Assembly (NCBI RefSeq): GCF_003583765.1
Contig: NZ_QXQA01000002.1
Location: forward strand, 62,001 to 126,000
Length of the DNA stretch: 64,000 bases
Reading direction: 5' to 3'
Source: Paenibacillus nanensis
Lineage (GTDB): Bacteria; Bacillota; Bacilli; Paenibacillales; Paenibacillaceae
In this document: in pieces, positions 54,530 through 63,195 of the stretch
Layout: every line of letters starts with the position of its first letter
How positions within the stretch are numbered: position 1 is the first letter of the stretch
Made by a program: the position numbers and the translations under genes
Notes under the pieces: model-generated
Databases searched by the model: none
The model's input: the letters and a program-made list of their open reading frames with translations, nothing else
What the model was told of the DNA's origin: nothing

Positions 54530-55033
54530 TTAGTATTCTGCTGTCAACACCTTAACTCCACGCTTCAGATACTCAGCCAATGGAGCTTTCGAATACATTG
54601 TATCAATGGATATCGCCTTTGTATTTGGTGGAGTCTTAATATGCTTCATATGGTCAAAGAGTTTCTTCTGTGGACTGTCGAAAACTCCTGCTTCGTCTTC
54701 TTCCCAATAACCACCTTCATCTAATACTTCTTGTTTCTCTTCTAGGTATTCAACAGGATTTCGTTCATCTCTTCCAATGTACATGACAGCCTCAATCAAA
54801 ACTACGTCATCATAAGATAATCTGTTAAAGAAATCGTAAAATTCTTTTTTTGTTCTATTGATATCAGGGTCATTATCGTATTCTTCTCTTCTGCTCATAA
54901 TCTGACTAGCGGTATGCATATTGGGATACCTTCCAGAAAAGTTATCTCTTGCCCTTTTTAAGTTCTTTGCGAATGTAATTGCCTCATTGATAGTAGGGAT
55001 CATTTCATTAAACTTTTTGTTTAATACACTCAT
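54530..55033 (-). CDS. Hypothetical phage-island protein
   Basis: 167 residues, acidic, helical N-terminal half (MIPTINEAITFAKNLKRARD), with a short LSYDDVVLIEAVMYIGRD helix reminiscent of DUF3775-type proteins. It overlaps the upstream gene by four bases (ATGA), so the two are translationally coupled. Function not recognised. Confidence 0.65.
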   Translation of the reverse strand: MSVLNKKFNEMIPTINEAITFAKNLKRARDNFSGRYPNMHTASQIMSRREEYDNDPDINRTKKEFYDFFNRLSYDDVVLIEAVMYIGRDERNPVEYLEEKQEVLDEGGYWEEDEAGVFDSPQKKLFDHMKHIKTPPNTKAISIDTMYSKAPLAEYLKRGVKVLTAEY

Positions 55034-55434
55034 CGTTTGACCTCCCTAATAGGACTAGATAAATAAAGATCCCGTTGCATGAGCGCAGTAGGATCTTTGT
55101 TAATTGAAGCTTCCACCCTCCTGTTATCCTCCAGAAGCTTTCTAAGTTCGTTTTCATCGGTAGCCATTTTATAAAAGAATATACCGTTTGAATCCACAAT
55201 TTTTTCCTCGATTAACTTAATGGATTCATATGCATTGACAATATCATCAATGTTATGGCTCGTCTTTAGAATCTCTACACCTTTACCTTTAGGCATAACA
55301 AGATGACATTGGAAGTCTTTACTGGAGCGAACATGAAACACTACTGCTTGGCCTTTTCGAGTTAAATATTCTAGTTTCTCTGGGTAATGATTTTTATCTC
55401 CGCATGGGAGTTTGTAAGTCGCTAATAATGGCAT
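55030..55434 (-). CDS. Hypothetical phage-island protein
   Basis: 134 residues with AGGAGG ten bases before ATG. The N-terminal half is beta-rich (VVFHVRSSKDFQCHLVMPKG), the C-terminal half helical. No family recognised. First of a coupled pair with the gene ending at 54530. Confidence 0.65.
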   Translation of the reverse strand: MPLLATYKLPCGDKNHYPEKLEYLTRKGQAVVFHVRSSKDFQCHLVMPKGKGVEILKTSHNIDDIVNAYESIKLIEEKIVDSNGIFFYKMATDENELRKLLEDNRRVEASINKDPTALMQRDLYLSSPIREVKR

Positions 55435-55461
55435 GTTGATGTATCCTCCTATTCTAGGGAC

Positions 55462-55647
55462 TTAGTTATTAAAAATTGGCGTAAAGAACGAGGTAACGAA
55501 ATCAGTTACCGTTTTAAAATAAGACGTAATGACATTTGCGATTGTCGCACTAGCATCATCTTGATTTTTAAAGCCCCACATTATAGCTAGCAAAATACCA
55601 ACTAGAACAACAATTTTTAGTACATCAGACGTAGCCATTCCCCTCAT
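55462..55647 (-). CDS. Small single-pass membrane protein
   Basis: 61 residues; GGGGG lies seven bases before ATG. One hydrophobic helix (about 8-25, VLKIVVLVGILLAIMWGF) and an amphipathic C-terminus rich in Phe and Thr. Small phage-island membrane proteins of this type can be holin-like or superinfection-related, but nothing specific is visible. Confidence 0.6.
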   Translation of the reverse strand: MRGMATSDVLKIVVLVGILLAIMWGFKNQDDASATIANVITSYFKTVTDFVTSFFTPIFNN

Positions 55648-55737
55648 ATTACGACCCCCTTGGTAGAATAGTATAATTGTACCAATAGAATATCACAGAG
55701 AATGAGAGGATGACAATTATGCTGATCACTTCAATAA

Positions 55738-55972
55738 TCTAATCTGGTCAAATCAAAACTAGCAAAGTGTGCTGTTGAGTTGGAGAGGATATATGGATTC
55801 AGAATGGAAGAGCAACTAATTAACAACTTTTGAATCCTTCAAAAAGTTTTATAGTCTCAAGAAGATATTGCCAATGATCTCAACATCTCCATACCCCAAC
55901 TCCGCAATTACAAAAAAAGCACTCCTCGGCATACATCTGAGGGAACTTTCTATGTTTTCTAGATCGCTTTAA
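55738..55972 (+). pseudogene. Decayed HTH/ParB-like gene fragment
   Basis: The plus-strand frame reads LAKCAVELERIYGFRMEEQ, stop, a short stretch with another stop, then QEDIANDLNISIPQLRNYKK. The two parts resemble the HTH region of phage ParB-like or methyltransferase-associated proteins. Two in-frame stops and the lack of a start show it is dead. The rest of 55.65-56.11 kb shows no gene. Confidence 0.4.
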
Positions 55973-56114
55973 TACGTGTATTTAGATAGAGGGAGGCATA
56001 CAAGCCTTCCTCTTTCTCAACCTTGAGTTAATTATAAGCCACGGAATCAACTATATGCATCACTATAACAGCAAAGGTTAACTAGACAGGCTGCGTTAAT
56101 TGTTCATTGTACGG

Positions 56115-57337
56115 TTATGGAATTAATTCAATTAATTCATCCAACAGGCCCAAATTTATTCTATCTATACATACTTTTAAGTATTCACCGCGTACTCCAC
56201 ATCTTTTATCTACACGTACTGCAAAGTGCATTCCACCGACAACAATCTGAGGCAACTTTATTGTCTTACTATTTAATTTTGATAAGGGGAAGGCTAGGAA
56301 ATAATTATTCTCCAACTCTTTATATAAAAGCAACTTATCTCCGATGACTTCCCGTTCTCCATAAGTTGATGCGTTTTCCCAATAATCATAGTAATAAACA
56401 TCTCCAATTTGGGGAGTCGGAATCTCAAGAGGCCGAAGATCAATGATGTCTTCATTTATTGACTTAATTTCTTCAATTACTTTCGATGTCTCCGGTACAT
56501 CTTCAATTAATTGATTCACCTGTTCAACAAATTGCTCATATGTAAAGATCTGAACGTATTGTCCTGATTCTCTGTAGAATTCTTCGAATAATTCAGGATG
56601 CGGTCTCACGCTCTTATAATCCTTCTCCCACCAATCAGACTTCACATCGTCTGTAATGAATATTATGGGCTTAGATGTCTCTTTAGATTTTCGTATTAGT
56701 TCCTTCCAGATTATAAGATCTCCAAACTTCCTGTAATCTTGTTTTGTTAAATCTCTGAATCCTGGGGGGAAGTTCACTAAATAACGACTCTCTCCTTCTT
56801 CAAAAATCTTCATTAATTCTTCCGTTTTGAAGTTCGCACCAATATTGTCTCCAAATACTTCAAAAAGCCTTACAGATATTGGATCAGTGGCTTTTAACTC
56901 TCCATTTTCAAAGTACTCAGATTTACTTATATCACTTGAGTTTTTGGAAAGCTTTTGAGTGATGGTACTTTTCAAGTTGCCAACTTCTTCTTGCAGCTCA
57001 GTAACAAGTTGTTTCCGTAATCGAATCGCAGATTTTGCTATCCAATCTTCCATTGATTCAAGGTTACTCTTCAAGTGAGTTTTACTTCAGCAAGTGATTT
57101 CATTTCTGTTTTAATTACATTACTTCGATTATCGTAGAATTCTTTTCCCACTTGGTATGGCATCCATAAACGCTCTTTAAACCTTTTCAAAACATTAATG
57201 AATTGATTCCTAGCGTCAGGGGTCATTTTATAGGCATTTAATAGTGTATTAGCGTCAAAAGAAATATTTGCATTTGACAATATTTCTTTCTTTAAATGAC
57301 TATCATATCCTGTGTACGAAAAGAATTTTGTTGCCAA
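56115..57337 (-). pseudogene. PIN_8-type (DUF4935) nuclease gene split by a frameshift
   Basis: Two overlapping frames make one protein of about 405 residues. The first (57071-57337, 88 codons) carries FDANTLLNAYKM and LWMPYQVGKEFYDNRSNVI; the second (56115-57074) starts only with a TTG and carries FPPGFRDL, FGDLIIWKELI, IFITDDVKSDWW and RPHPELFEEFY. These motifs follow the PIN_8 order, with acidic residues from both frames needed for a Mg-dependent RNase site. The second frame also has a C-terminal beta-rich region (about 215-319). The family occurs in defence islands. It could still be translated as two chains. Confidence 0.72.
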
Positions 57338-57365
57338 GTTATTCTCTCCCTATCTTTAGTTCATA

Positions 57366-57561
57366 TTAACTCCGTTTATAAACATTAACTTCCCATGTAT
57401 CAATCTTCTTACCTTCCCAAAGAATCTGTACTCGATAGGTCATCTTCGGCATCATCTTCATCTGGCTCAAAATATCTAAGCAATATACCTTCGGACATAA
57501 GCCCACCGATTGGATTTAGAAATACAACTTGCTCACCACACATGAATTTTTTCGGTTTCAT
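57366..57561 (-). pseudogene. Small island protein, probably frameshifted
   Basis: ATG behind GGAGG starts a 50-residue frame (MKPKKFMCGEQVVFLNPIGG to DEDDAEDDLSSTDSLGR). An overlapping frame from 57443 reads MTYRVQILWEGKKIDTWEVN and VYKRS, a better-looking continuation after EDDAED. A one-base change in the repeated GATGA tract would join them into about 65 residues. Function unknown. Confidence 0.5.
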
Positions 57562-57594
57562 TTTATCCTGACCTCCGAACTCATGATGTAACTT

Positions 57595-58071
57595 TCACTT
57601 TGTAAGACTATTTAATCGAATTAATACATTGTTCTGCTGTGTTGCTGTTAATGTATCGAATGTAATTATCAACGCTTCCTTTAGTTTATCCGCATCCATA
57701 CTAATTACTAGTTCGTCCAATAATTGCTTATTGTTTGAAACCCACTCGTCATTTGTGACAAAAATACCAAGATTAAAATACTTAATTAGTGCTGAGAGCA
57801 CGGTTATTTGTGATCCTTTACCCATATTTCTAAGTCGATCAATCTTATCAAAACTTAATGAGAGTAAATCCTCCAGATTCAGAGTTCCGTCTTCTCTTTC
57901 TATTGAACGAGCAATGGAATTTATTGCTTTGCTCTCACTGTGGTCACGTTCTTCTTTGAAAATAGCAGTTAGAGGAACATTGGAGTAATCACCAGTAATT
58001 CCAAACAACTCTCTCAAAGGTGTATAGCAGTTTTCAATTTTGTAGAAATATTCGTAAGTAAATCGCTTCAT
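57595..58071 (-). CDS. Hypothetical island protein
   Basis: 158 residues with AGGAG nine bases before ATG. Mostly helical; no motif recognised. A central LNLEDLLSLSFDKIDRLRNM stretch and C-terminal ATQQNNVLIRLNSL helix are visible. Adjacent small genes lie in the same direction. Confidence 0.6.
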   Translation of the reverse strand: MKRFTYEYFYKIENCYTPLRELFGITGDYSNVPLTAIFKEERDHSESKAINSIARSIEREDGTLNLEDLLSLSFDKIDRLRNMGKGSQITVLSALIKYFNLGIFVTNDEWVSNNKQLLDELVISMDADKLKEALIITFDTLTATQQNNVLIRLNSLTK

Positions 58072-58098
58072 TAAATTTAACTCCTTACTATTGAACTT

Positions 58099-58365
58099 TT
58101 ATCGACTAATATTTTGATTGTGTAAGTAAAACACTGACAGTTCTTTTGTGATTGGGTTCAGATTAAAGTCAACCTGAATACCACATTGTTGCGGAAGATA
58201 CATGCCAATCACATCAGCCCGCCCTTCACTTCCTTCGCCTACATCAAAACGAATTGGAGCACCGGTCTCATTCCTAATAATTTCGACAATCACATTACAG
58301 ATTTCAATGCCACTAAGATCATTGCTAATTGTATACCATCCACGTTCTTTCTTCGCATATTTCAT
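58099..58365 (-). CDS. Hypothetical small protein
   Basis: 88 residues, GAGGAG upstream of ATG. Alternating strands with no clear motif; GEGSEGRADVIGMYLP and the N-terminal KYAKKERGWY segment are the most distinctive. Unknown function. Confidence 0.6.
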   Translation of the reverse strand: MKYAKKERGWYTISNDLSGIEICNVIVEIIRNETGAPIRFDVGEGSEGRADVIGMYLPQQCGIQVDFNLNPITKELSVFYLHNQNISR

Positions 58366-58456
58366 ACCTTAACACTCCTCACAAGTCATTTTTTATAACG
58401 TCTTATCAACTTTATAAGATCATCAAGAAGCTGTACTTACTCTTTTCCATTGATGA

Positions 58457-58656
58457 TCAGTCAGTTGATACTCCATAAAATGCAGCCAATATAGAAAGTG
58501 AGTTTAAGTCTGGTTGACTTACATGATTTCATATCCGCTCAATGTTTTATGGTTAATACTAGTTAACTTCTCCACTTCAAGTTGTGTCAGTTTCTTTTGT
58601 TCTCTTGCATTCTTTAATTTTCTCGTAATTTCTATATGATGTTGTTCTTGATCCAT
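58457..58656 (-). pseudogene. Cro/CI-type (XRE) regulator, frameshifted
   Basis: ATG behind GAGGTGA opens TRKLKNAREQKKLTQLEVEK and SINHKTLSGYE, the first half of an HTH_3 domain, then stops. The neighbouring frame continues VSQPDLNSLSILAAFYGVSTD, exactly the second half of such a domain. A single missing A at about 58.53 kb explains the break. It was probably the element's repressor. Confidence 0.7.
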
Positions 58657-58690
58657 CCATTCACCTCATCAAACAACTCGTTTTTTAGCC

Positions 58691-58840
58691 CTAATCCCCG
58701 TATACCTTCTCACCTGTTACACTGTTGCGCATGTATTCTCTCCATCCACATTCTAGATCAGGACATTTATGTAATTGCTTCCTAATTACAATTTCAATAC
58801 CACACTGAGGACAGTAAACTTTTCTTCGATTCTGAATCAT
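58691..58840 (-). CDS. Small zinc-ribbon protein
   Basis: 49 residues with CPQCG near residue 10 and a second Cys pair spaced C-x5-C (about 30-36), a zinc-ribbon-like set. The ribosome site is weak. Possibly a remnant or a regulator of the element. Confidence 0.45.
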   Translation of the reverse strand: MIQNRRKVYCPQCGIEIVIRKQLHKCPDLECGWREYMRNSVTGEKVYGD

Positions 58841-58901
58841 AAATAATAGCATTATTAACATCTTCTAAATCAATATTCTTTGACATGTGTTGTACTCCCT
58901 T

Positions 58902-59171
58902 TCACACATATAAGTCGCTCTTTAACTTCCTATGGATCTCTTCCAGCACCTTAAATGAAACATCGTCTGGATGGGTTGGAAACATTGGGTCATCATCGGT
59001 AATAGTGACTTCGTAATTATTCCGCACATACATTCCCAATGTAAAATGTAACGAGATGAGTTCACCTCTATCAAGCTGCAACACGTGATCTCTTGTACTT
59101 TGATCGATGTCATTTGCAATTATGTGATCAGCAGCTTCTTCAACTGAACTGAATCTTTTTCGATTCACCAT
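58902..59171 (-). CDS. DUF6794-like small protein
   Basis: 89 residues, GAGGTG five bases before ATG. FSSVEEAADHIIANDIDQST, LISLHFTLGMYVRNN and HPDDVSFKVLEEIHRKL match a family of small proteins (DUF6794 as I remember it) found in many bacteria. Function unknown. Confidence 0.65.
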   Translation of the reverse strand: MVNRKRFSSVEEAADHIIANDIDQSTRDHVLQLDRGELISLHFTLGMYVRNNYEVTITDDDPMFPTHPDDVSFKVLEEIHRKLKSDLYV

Positions 59172-59203
59172 GTCTACACCTCGGTATGAAGTCTCCGTTT
59201 TCT

Positions 59204-59350
59204 CTATCTAAAAAAGCCCACCATATTCGATACGTTTACTGTAAACCACTGTGTCGATGTTGTTAGAAAATCTGCAAACACTTCTGGATTTTTATAAAAA
59301 TATAAGCAGCCGACTAATAATACAGCACCCGATAGAATTCTTTTATTCAT
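59204..59350 (-). CDS. Small single-pass membrane protein
   Basis: 48 residues with AAGGAGG seven bases before ATG. One hydrophobic stretch (about 5-17, ILSGAVLLVGCLYFY) and a short polar tail. No family recognised. Confidence 0.5.
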   Translation of the reverse strand: MNKRILSGAVLLVGCLYFYKNPEVFADFLTTSTQWFTVNVSNMVGFFR

Positions 59351-59430
59351 TAAGTAAGCCTCCTTATGACATCAGGATTATCTTATCTTAAACCTTACTC
59401 TCAATTATACAATAATATAGGAAAATTGTC

Positions 59431-59778
59431 TCATTTTTGGATACCTAAATAATCACTCTTCAATAGCAGCACTCTCGATATCCTTAATAGCAAACAATTC
59501 CCATCTACCTTAAAACGACTGTTGAGTTTGTCTATTCTATCTACCATGCCAGTTACAATCAGTACCTCAACCGGATGATATATTTTGATGCTAATCTCCT
59601 TATGATTGCTTAAAGAGTCATTAACTGATTTTGAAATTTGTTCCCACTCTTGTTCATCTAAGTGAGCTCGTGGACGCTTCTTTTGCTCAAGTGAAAGTTG
59701 ATTTATTCGTGCCTTGTGCTCAGGCAACATCATACGACTGGATTCCCACATGCCGTTATTAGTTAATTTCTTAGACAT
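59431..59778 (-). pseudogene. YolD-like gene with C-terminal frameshift
   Basis: The ATG at 59778 opens SKKLTNNGMWESSRMMLPEH, the YolD N-terminus, with LDEQEWEQI and a VTGMVDRIDKL strand following. In this frame the end is unrelated Leu/Arg-rich residues, while the next frame gives RWELFAIKDIESAAIEE-stop (stop at 59453), the normal YolD end. One base is lost or gained near 59.52 kb. YolD-like genes usually accompany SOS-induced Y-family polymerases; a LexA-type box lies 45 bases upstream. Confidence 0.7.
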
Positions 59779-59823
59779 TGATACACCATCCGATTTTATA
59801 TTATTGATGGATTTATTATATAG

Positions 59824-59835
59824 GAACGTACGTTC
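59824..59835 (-). promoter_or_regulatory. LexA/SOS box upstream of the first YolD copy
   Basis: GAACGTACGTTC is a perfect palindrome matching the GAAC-N4-GTTC core of the Bacillus-type LexA box. It sits in a segment repeated at 63.6-63.9 kb. Confidence 0.65.
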
Positions 59836-59866
59836 TATTTTTAATGTTTCATTTGAATAAACTAAT

Positions 59867-59909
59867 AAAACCGACTTCAACCCTGGATTCAGAGAGAAAT
59901 CGGCTTTAT
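59867..59909 (-). terminator. Terminator within the repeat, copy 1
   Basis: The minus strand pairs AAGCCGATTTC with GAAGTCGGTTT and continues with TATT, just after the gene at 59906. Confidence 0.6.
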
Positions 59910-60124
59910 TCTGTAACCACTGTACCTTTCCGTTTGTTCCAATTCACCTGGAAATATTCAATACCAGTAGCCTGATATCTAGCCCATACGTCATCACCAA
60001 AAGACCACCCATCTGGCATTTCACTTTCATAACCGCTATTTTTTAACAACTCATTCTCCTCTTTCGTAACAATGCATCCGATAAGGTTAGTTTCAAGGTA
60101 ATTGTGCAACTCATTCCTTGACAT
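59906..60124 (-). CDS. Hypothetical small protein
   Basis: 72 residues; GGAAA lies before ATG. NELLKNSGYESEMPDGWSFG and a DDVWARYQATG stretch are distinctive, but I recognise no family. Same direction as its neighbours. Confidence 0.5.
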   Translation of the reverse strand: MSRNELHNYLETNLIGCIVTKEENELLKNSGYESEMPDGWSFGDDVWARYQATGIEYFQVNWNKRKGTVVTE

Positions 60125-60228
60125 TTGGTTTCCATTAAGAATCCCTTCGAATAATATATTTTCGAGGAACTACATGGTCGTGCCTTAGTAATTCTGGCAG
60201 ACTTCCAGCTAAAACTTATCCTTATGTT

Positions 60229-60501
60229 CTAAAGATTTCTTAGACCAATACTTACAACCCCTATATTTTCCGTAACCTCTGTCCAGAGCCAAGTTACTTC
60301 AAATATAACCGCATGTTTAGCTCCAATGGAAAGTGTATCGGATTGTAGTACATAATATATATCATCAGCCAATTGCGGGTTAGTTCTATAGTATGGATTA
60401 TTCTTGCCGTGTGGCGCCATAACTCCACATTCCTTCCTAATTATATCGAGAATATCACCATTCTTCTGACACCGTCTTATCAACCCAATTTGGATACCCA
60501 A
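60229..60501 (-). CDS. Hypothetical protein, start uncertain
   Basis: The frame of 90 codons opens with a TTG that has no ribosome site and overlaps the decayed gene upstream. An internal ATG (MAPHGKNNPYYRTNPQLADD) is a likelier start, giving about 63 residues. The rest (DTLSIGAKHAVIFEVTWLW) looks coding. It may itself be a truncated gene. Confidence 0.4.
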   Translation of the reverse strand: MGIQIGLIRRCQKNGDILDIIRKECGVMAPHGKNNPYYRTNPQLADDIYYVLQSDTLSIGAKHAVIFEVTWLWTEVTENIGVVSIGLRNL

Positions 60502-61004
60502 AAGGAGTTATTGACCACAACAACTTAACGAAATTTTGTGTCGTTGTTCTTGCCGAGATTGCAAGGTCTAATATATTGTCAGAATAAATATCACCTTGTT
60601 TGTTGGATTAGTTTATTTCTAAAACTCTTCAGTTCACTATATTCTGGGCTAAGATCACTCTCCGGAAGGCCATAAAGTTTTAGAAGATAATTATACTTCT
60701 TCTCAATACTCGATATTTTTCTCAGAGGTGCATCATTTGCCTTGTCTGGATCATTTAATTTCTCTAAGACCTCTAACTCATCACTTGTCAATTCTGATTT
60801 TCTCTCTAATGTTAAAGCTACCAGTTTCGATAGATCACTCTCAATGGATATGCAGTAGTTAATAATTGCAACCCTTGCATATCGCCTCATATTAAATGGA
60901 TTATCTTTATTGATGACAGCTTGCTCGGTAAAAAACAGAGCATCGTTAAATGATTCATAGCCAAGATTGATGACTTGGATACTTGAATGTAAATCACTAT
61001 GCAT
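60455..61004 (-). pseudogene. HEPN-like helical protein, frameshifted
   Basis: ATG behind GAGGGGG opens a helical protein whose first frame stops after SELKSFRNKLIQQTR. The adjoining frame continues KQGDIYSDNILDLAISARTT and FVKLLWSITPFGYPNWVD to a stop at 60455. Together they form about 180 residues with the RN-K-L-(I/V)-x-P-K pattern often seen in HEPN-like RNases and AbiV-type proteins. A one-base change at about 60.60 kb explains the break. Confidence 0.6.
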
Positions 61005-61098
61005 GGTGACGACCCCCTCATAAAAGAATTATTTCATTGGATTATTTGTGCTCTGCGGCACTGATCGTTTCTTTCAGTGCCGTATGCTCATATTAGTT

Positions 61099-61689
61099 CT
61101 AACGGAATGTGGCATCTAACATTTTTTTGTTGTCTTTTACCCAAAACTCTACAACATAAGTCGAAATATCATATTCACCCAAATCACTTTTAATGGTATC
61201 TAGTTTTTCATCTAGAACCTTTTCTTCTGGAGAATTCACTTCTACGTCAAAAACCACCTGATAACATGTCTCACTAGTACAGTTCATGCTACCATTTGCA
61301 GCAGGCATTTTGTCGTTTTCTTTGTAAATGTTCACAGTATACTCAGGTAAATCTTTGAGTTTATCTAAACCTAATTCCTTCAGTGTTGGCTCTGAACTTG
61401 GAGTAGTAGTTGGGTTTAGAGTTGGAGAAGACGAAGGAGAAGGAGATTTCTTTGGAACATCTTCTTTAACCACTTCTTCAGTTTTCTGTGACATTTCTGG
61501 TGCTGTAATTTCTTTAGTATCTTCGGCTGTTCTATCTAGTTCTACTGTCAAGCCCATGCATCCTACAAGGAATATTATAGACCCAAATACCAATAATACT
61601 ATTGATACTATTTTCCCTGATTTTTTTCTTAAGATGCCTAATAAGAGTAATCCAATTCCTAGTAAAATTAGAAATATTGCTAACGCCAT
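61099..61689 (-). CDS. Two-helix membrane protein with Ser/Pro/Thr-rich linker
   Basis: 196 residues, AAAAGGAG before ATG. Two transmembrane helices (about 2-21 and 27-50), a Ser/Thr/Pro/Glu linker (about 55-105) and an extracellular domain (about 105-196) with a CTSETC pair that could form a disulfide. No family recognised; same plan as the protein at 50.9-51.7 kb. Confidence 0.65.
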   Translation of the reverse strand: MALAIFLILLGIGLLLLGILRKKSGKIVSIVLLVFGSIIFLVGCMGLTVELDRTAEDTKEITAPEMSQKTEEVVKEDVPKKSPSPSSSPTLNPTTTPSSEPTLKELGLDKLKDLPEYTVNIYKENDKMPAANGSMNCTSETCYQVVFDVEVNSPEEKVLDEKLDTIKSDLGEYDISTYVVEFWVKDNKKMLDATFR

Positions 61690-61752
61690 TACGATTCTCC
61701 TTTTCGTAAATGAATAATGTCTTCGTTAATCCTTCTCCTTAAAACACTTGTT

Positions 61753-62184
61753 TCATCTCCTCTTCTTCGAGAAGTCCAACTTAATATCATTACCATCAAC
61801 CTCATAACCAAACTTTTTATAGATGGTAATTAAATCGCTCCTTGAAATTCCATCAGGACGTAACTCTCCTTCAACGATCGCTATTCTGTTAGAGCGAAGT
61901 CCGAGTGAAAAAGCGATTTCTTCAATTTGTGGCAACATTTCAAGAAAGAAATCATGAATTATCCTCCCATGACCTATCCCAATATCATCTACTTTGAACT
62001 GAGTAATATAGATCCCCGATTCATAATAATTAAAAATTAGATAACCAATTTCTTTATATCTATAATCAAAAAGTGATATTCTAAAAGTTCTTATCATTCC
62101 TTGTCTTAACTCGAATAGACTACAAGAGACTGTAACTTCTTCGTTCTTTTGGTTAAGTGCGTTCTTGCTGATTGTATTAAGCAT
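61753..62184 (-). CDS. GNAT-fold-like hypothetical protein
   Basis: 143 residues, GAGGGGA seven bases before ATG. A strand YKEIGYLIFNYYESGIYITQ, a helix HDFFLEMLPQIEEIAFSLGL and a late DLITIYKKFGYEV motif follow the acetyltransferase pattern, but the acetyl-CoA loop reads GIGHGRIIHD, a weak match. It could be a degenerate or non-catalytic GNAT. Confidence 0.55.
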   Translation of the reverse strand: MLNTISKNALNQKNEEVTVSCSLFELRQGMIRTFRISLFDYRYKEIGYLIFNYYESGIYITQFKVDDIGIGHGRIIHDFFLEMLPQIEEIAFSLGLRSNRIAIVEGELRPDGISRSDLITIYKKFGYEVDGNDIKLDFSKKRR

Positions 62185-62220
62185 CTTATGTTCCCCTCAT
62201 GAATTTATCTTTTTAATGCT

Positions 62221-63144
62221 TCATTCGCAAGCTAAACAACTGTAGCCAAGCAAAAGTTCATCATATTTTATATAGCCATACATTGCATTAAAAACATACT
62301 CTTTGTTCAAAAAGAACTTGCCAGTAATGCTATTACATTTCCTACAAACATGGACGTTGTACTTTGCATTTTCGGTTTTGCTATATCGCATTTGAATATT
62401 TGTTCCATTCTTATTAGCAAACGCTATCTCTTTGTCATTAAAATCTTCTGGAGTGTAATGCCTGTTTAAATCATACACAATTGTAGCGATTTTCATTGAC
62501 GTCTTACACTTCCAACAACGCCCTTTTATGATCCAAAGGTGTTTCATTAGTTTGTATCTTCTACAAGTTTTACATTTCGGATTACTTGTGCAGACATCTA
62601 CGAAATCTGGTTGCAAAATCTCATTCTCTAGCAATTCAATATCAGTTTCACTGTTGAGAGTAAACTTTATAAGTGCTATATTGTTCTCTTTATAAAATTT
62701 CAATGTGCTCTCTTCTGGTTCATGAGTCACGACAATTTCTATTGCAATTAAAGGTTTCTCGAATTCATCGAGCAATAGGATATCTGGCCTGCAAACTCCC
62801 AAGCTCATTTCTTTTCTAATTAATTTCGTCTTCTTAATCAAGTTACTTTCATGCAAGTCTTTACAGACAAAGCATTTCCATTGGACAACTTCAGGGGAGT
62901 TTGAAGTTAAAGAGCTTTGTAATCTATCGTACATCAACTCCTTAAATCCTAGATGCAATATAGATTCAGGCGAACAATTTACACCTTCCACTTTATGTGT
63001 GAAGTGTGGCCTCATTTTGCCTTGTCTGCGTCTCATATTTCTACCGCAGCCTAGACAAAAGTAATCTACTCTGCTAATGGCTTCTTTAGCACTTATAATG
63101 TTCCCTGAGTGATCCTTTGCAAACGGATATTTGATAGCAGACAC
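62221..63144 (-). CDS. CoiA-like nuclease/zinc-finger protein
   Basis: About 307 residues; I favour the GTG nine bases after GGAG over a TTG five codons earlier. N-terminal Cys pair YFCLGCGRNM, RPHFTHK, then a nuclease-like core RPDILLLDEFEKP and AIEIVVTHEP, as in competence protein CoiA. Several CxxC pairs follow (CKTCRRY, CWKCKTS, CRKCNS, CLACE), more than in normal CoiA. It may act on DNA during uptake, transfer or phage defence. Confidence 0.7.
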   Translation of the reverse strand: MSAIKYPFAKDHSGNIISAKEAISRVDYFCLGCGRNMRRRQGKMRPHFTHKVEGVNCSPESILHLGFKELMYDRLQSSLTSNSPEVVQWKCFVCKDLHESNLIKKTKLIRKEMSLGVCRPDILLLDEFEKPLIAIEIVVTHEPEESTLKFYKENNIALIKFTLNSETDIELLENEILQPDFVDVCTSNPKCKTCRRYKLMKHLWIIKGRCWKCKTSMKIATIVYDLNRHYTPEDFNDKEIAFANKNGTNIQMRYSKTENAKYNVHVCRKCNSITGKFFLNKEYVFNAMYGYIKYDELLLGYSCLACE

Positions 63145-63195
63145 ATCTCTCAACTCCAACTAAGAAGTTTGTTCCCTTTTAAAATAACCATTTGA

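Larger units (their letters stand above)
59695..59909. repeat. Direct repeat, copy 1 (YolD start, SOS box, terminator)
   Basis: This stretch and 63640-63870 share the YolD start codons, the run GATGGATTTATTATATAGGA, a LexA-type box and a terminator-like hairpin around CCGACTTCA/GAGAGAAATCGGCTTTA, in the same order and orientation. They are diverged copies, not identical. Confidence 0.65.

Noticed and set aside
56115..56430. MazF/PemK-like domain at the end of the PIN-like protein
   Set aside because: Only a vague beta-rich pattern; no defining motif seen.
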